From assembly GCA_046050405.1 (NCBI GenBank), contig JBJOPY010000171.1:1-7753 (forward strand): 7,753 nucleotides of DNA, read 5' to 3'. Positions 6,297 to 7,753 of the stretch are shown here, piece by piece (position 1 is the stretch's first letter; every line of letters starts with the position of its first letter). The notes below the pieces were generated by a model that did not search any database, was not told where the DNA came from, and saw nothing but the letters and a program-made list of their open reading frames with translations. The stretch comes from JADKCL01 sp046050405. GTDB taxonomy: Bacteria; Bacteroidota; Bacteroidia; J057; JADKCL01. The position numbers and the translations under genes are program-made.

Positions 6297-6602
6297 TCAG
6301 AATGCGTTGGCAATGTCGCCGCATTCGGTCTTGATGGCCTCTTCCACTTTGCCTTCCATTTCACTGGCCTTGTCGCCATGATGCTTCTTGAAGTCGTCTT
6401 CCAATTTTTGCATTTCCTTGGCCATGGCCTCCAATTTGCTGCCGTTGGCAGCTGGATCCTTGATGAGTTCCATCATTTCCTTCATTTTTTTGCAGTTGTA
6501 GGCTGCCACTGATTTGGGGTCGTCCAGATTGGGACCGCCGCCACCACATGCGCCAAGCACGAGGGCTGCTACTGCTAACATTGCGATTATTCTTTTTTTC
6601 AT
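6297..6602 (-). CDS. Small helical lipoprotein
   Basis: A 101-residue protein with a textbook lipoprotein signal peptide (MKKRIIAMLAVAALVLGAC); the lipobox LGAC puts the lipidated cysteine at position 19, followed by a GGGG linker. The mature part (about 26-101) is highly charged and predicted from composition to be largely helical: KKMKEMMELI, KLEAMAKEMQKLEDDFKKHH and EMEGKVEEAIKTEC, with heptad-like spacing. Two further cysteines, Cys37 and Cys94, lie near the two ends of the helical region and could form a disulphide in the periplasm. No named domain is recognised. The acidic residues LDD lie at +8/+9 after the lipidated cysteine, further than the usual Bacteroidota surface-export signal, so surface exposure cannot be predicted. 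A full-match -7 box lies 37 bases upstream. Function unknown. Confidence 0.85.
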   Translation of the reverse strand: MKKRIIAMLAVAALVLGACGGGGPNLDDPKSVAAYNCKKMKEMMELIKDPAANGSKLEAMAKEMQKLEDDFKKHHGDKASEMEGKVEEAIKTECGDIANAF

Positions 6603-6638
6603 CCTCTCAGCGTCTCGATGAATTTACACAAGACCGAT

Positions 6639-6646
6639 CAAATCTA
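6639..6646 (-). promoter_or_regulatory. Candidate -7 box for the helical lipoprotein gene
   Basis: The minus strand reads TAGATTTG, matching TAnnTTTG in full. Transcription would start near 6633, giving a leader of about 30 bases to the ATG at 6602. No TTG -33 element is obvious; a 10-bp palindrome ATTCGCGAAT (6654-6663) lies just upstream, within the region sigma factor or a regulator would contact. Confidence 0.5.
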
Positions 6647-6949
6647 ACCATTTATTCGCGAATTGGGAAGGCGAATTTTGGTGTAAGCCGTGATCATCGG
6701 AAGCATCCAGCATCCCAAAATTACCCAAAAACAGCAAGCATGGATGCTCCCGGGTGAATTCGTGTGGAAGCCAGCCACTTGGCTGGTGAATCCATGGCCT
6801 CCTCCCTATCGCTCCAGGCTCGCTGGCAATTTTCTTCAACCCATGCCAGGCATGTTTGGATTCCACACCAGGCAAGGGGTGCCAGACATTGCAAGCGAAT
6901 TTTGCACTTCTGTCGATAACAATTGCGGAATGGGCGGGGTTATTCAACC
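6647..6949. other. Gene-free spacer upstream of the photolyase gene
   Basis: No supported gene lies here; open frames on both strands run on into the photolyase gene in the wrong frame and show no domain. Several small repeats are visible: the palindrome ATTCGCGAAT (6654-6663); a tandem AGCATCC pair (6702-6708 and 6709-6715) with its inverse GGATGCT at 6742-6748; a hairpin CCAGCC-ACTT-GGCTGG (6771-6786); CATGCC-A-GGCATG (6842-6854); and the decamer GCGAATTTTG occurring twice (6671-6680 and 6895-6904). No convincing promoter for the photolyase gene was found; GAATTTTG at 6897-6904 is one base off TAnnTTTG but has no suitable partner. No known riboswitch was recognised. Confidence 0.45.
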
Positions 6950-7753
6950 ATGCGCAAAACACCGAGCAGAGTCGTTCTCTTCTGGTTTCGCCGCGACCTG
7001 CGGCTGGCTGACAACCATGGTCTGTTTCAAGCGTTGCAGACCGGATTCCCAGTGGTTCCAATGTTCATCTTTGACAGAGACATCCTCGATCTGCTATTGG
7101 ATGCGGCAGATCCCCGGGTCACCTTCATTCACGACACGCTCAGTGCCTTGAACCAGCAACTGCTGGACATGGGCAGCAGCTTGCTCGTTCGCCATGGAAA
7201 GCCTGCAGAGGTCTGGCATGAACTGATTGATGAGTTTGAGATTGAGGCCGTTTTCGCGAACCGGGATTATGAGCCTGCCGCGGTCAGGCGAGACGAGGCC
7301 GTGAAGCAGATTCTTGGGAATCGCGGTATCGCCTTTCATACCTACAAAGACCACGTGGTATTCGCGGGAAGCGAGGTGGTCAAGGACGATGGCAAGCCCT
7401 ATACGGTATTTACACCCTACAGCCGCAAATGGCTAGCCAGGCTGGGGGCCGGGAACCCATTGGCGGCATTTCCCTCAGAATCATTGCTGGACCAGTTGCA
7501 CAGGGGGATCCCCTTTGGGCTTCCAAGCCTGGAAGACCTGGGTTTTACAAGGTCGAGCATTGCGCTGCCGAGCAGAGACGTTGATTCCGAATTGATCCAG
7601 CACTACGACCAAACACGGGATTTCCCGGGAATCCGCGGAACCTCCCGTTTGGGGATCCACCTTAGGTTTGGGACGGTCAGCATTCGGGAAACCGCCCGAC
7701 GGGCTTCCGCCCTCAATGCAACATTTCTGAATGAACTCATCTGGCGGGATTTC
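6950..7753 (+). CDS. phrB: Deoxyribodipyrimidine photolyase (class I CPD photolyase), 3' end cut by window
   Basis: The frame is open from ATG at 6950 to the last base, giving the first 268 residues of a protein usually about 430-470 long. The enzyme uses blue light and FADH- to split UV-induced cyclobutane pyrimidine dimers. Visible signatures are VLFWFRRDLRLADN (9-22) at the start of the antenna-binding alpha/beta domain; ANRDYEPAAVRRDEAV (103-118); the block TYKDHVVF (131-138), DDGKPYTVFTPYSRKW (146-161); and, entering the FAD-binding helical domain, GTSRLGIHLRFGTVSI (230-245) and NELIWRDF (261-268). Glu262 and Trp265 of NELIW correspond to residues that contact the dimer in E. coli photolyase. 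The usual TSRLSxHLRFG has Gly in place of the second Ser (Gly235); the Ser contacts FAD in the family, so this is a mild oddity. A 6-4 photolyase or cryptochrome is less likely from these motifs but cannot be excluded without the C terminus. Confidence 0.93.
   Translation, partial: MRKTPSRVVLFWFRRDLRLADNHGLFQALQTGFPVVPMFIFDRDILDLLLDAADPRVTFIHDTLSALNQQLLDMGSSLLVRHGKPAEVWHELIDEFEIEAVFANRDYEPAAVRRDEAVKQILGNRGIAFHTYKDHVVFAGSEVVKDDGKPYTVFTPYSRKWLARLGAGNPLAAFPSESLLDQLHRGIPFGLPSLEDLGFTRSSIALPSRDVDSELIQHYDQTRDFPGIRGTSRLGIHLRFGTVSIRETARRASALNATFLNELIWRDF

Noticed and set aside
6131..6379. 82-residue minus-strand open frame between the lipoprotein and membrane protein genes
   Set aside because: It overlaps both real genes in another frame and has no signal peptide, membrane helix or known motif.
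6624..7061. 145-residue minus-strand open frame
   Set aside because: It is antisense to the photolyase N terminus (WFRRDLRLADN), and its translation matches no family I know.
1..7753. tRNA genes, CRISPR arrays, insertion sequences, prophage or toxin-antitoxin genes
   Set aside because: No cloverleaf, regularly spaced repeats, transposase or integrase motifs, terminal inverted repeats or toxin-antitoxin pair were seen on either strand.

Overview
The window most resembles a chromosomal segment of a Bacteroidota (Bacteroidetes) bacterium of moderately high GC content. The evidence is a type IX secretion (T9SS) C-terminal sorting domain, several promoter -7 boxes of the Bacteroidota form TAnnTTTG, lipoproteins with lipoboxes, a RecR with the Bacteroidota-style MEGD loop, and an almost complete lack of Shine-Dalgarno sites. 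Nothing indicates a mobile element, phage, CRISPR array or tRNA. Genus cannot be decided from the sequence.

Left part (1-1217): a very small T9SS-sorted secreted protein (389-33, minus) is divergent from rnpB, the RNA subunit of RNase P (about 485-912, plus). The two promoters share a 112-bp region holding a perfect 16-bp palindrome. rnpB ends in a clear intrinsic terminator, followed by about 270 bases with no convincing gene.

Centre (1218-5684): a small lipoprotein with an internal repeat (1523-1218, minus) lies downstream of a polytopic GT-C/DUF2723-like membrane glycosyltransferase (2895-1567, minus). Divergent from these is recR (3103-3726, plus), whose stop codon overlaps the start of a 652-residue glycosyltransferase (3726-5684). 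That protein joins a GT2 domain to a membrane-anchored scaffold resembling a polyprenyl-phosphate hexose-1-phosphate transferase (PHPT) whose catalytic core is missing. Two envelope glycosylation genes thus flank and partly share an operon with a recombination-repair gene.

Right part (5685-7753): a three-helix membrane protein of unknown function (6141-5833, minus), a helical lipoprotein (6602-6297, minus), a gene-free spacer, and the 5' 268 codons of a class I CPD photolyase (6950 to the window end, plus).

The window is mainly housekeeping (RNase P, RecR, photolyase) plus envelope genes. I see no clear new multi-gene system. The items most worth a second look are the GT2 fusion with the hollowed-out PHPT domain, the T9SS protein that is almost nothing but its sorting domain, and the palindrome between the rnpB and T9SS promoters.
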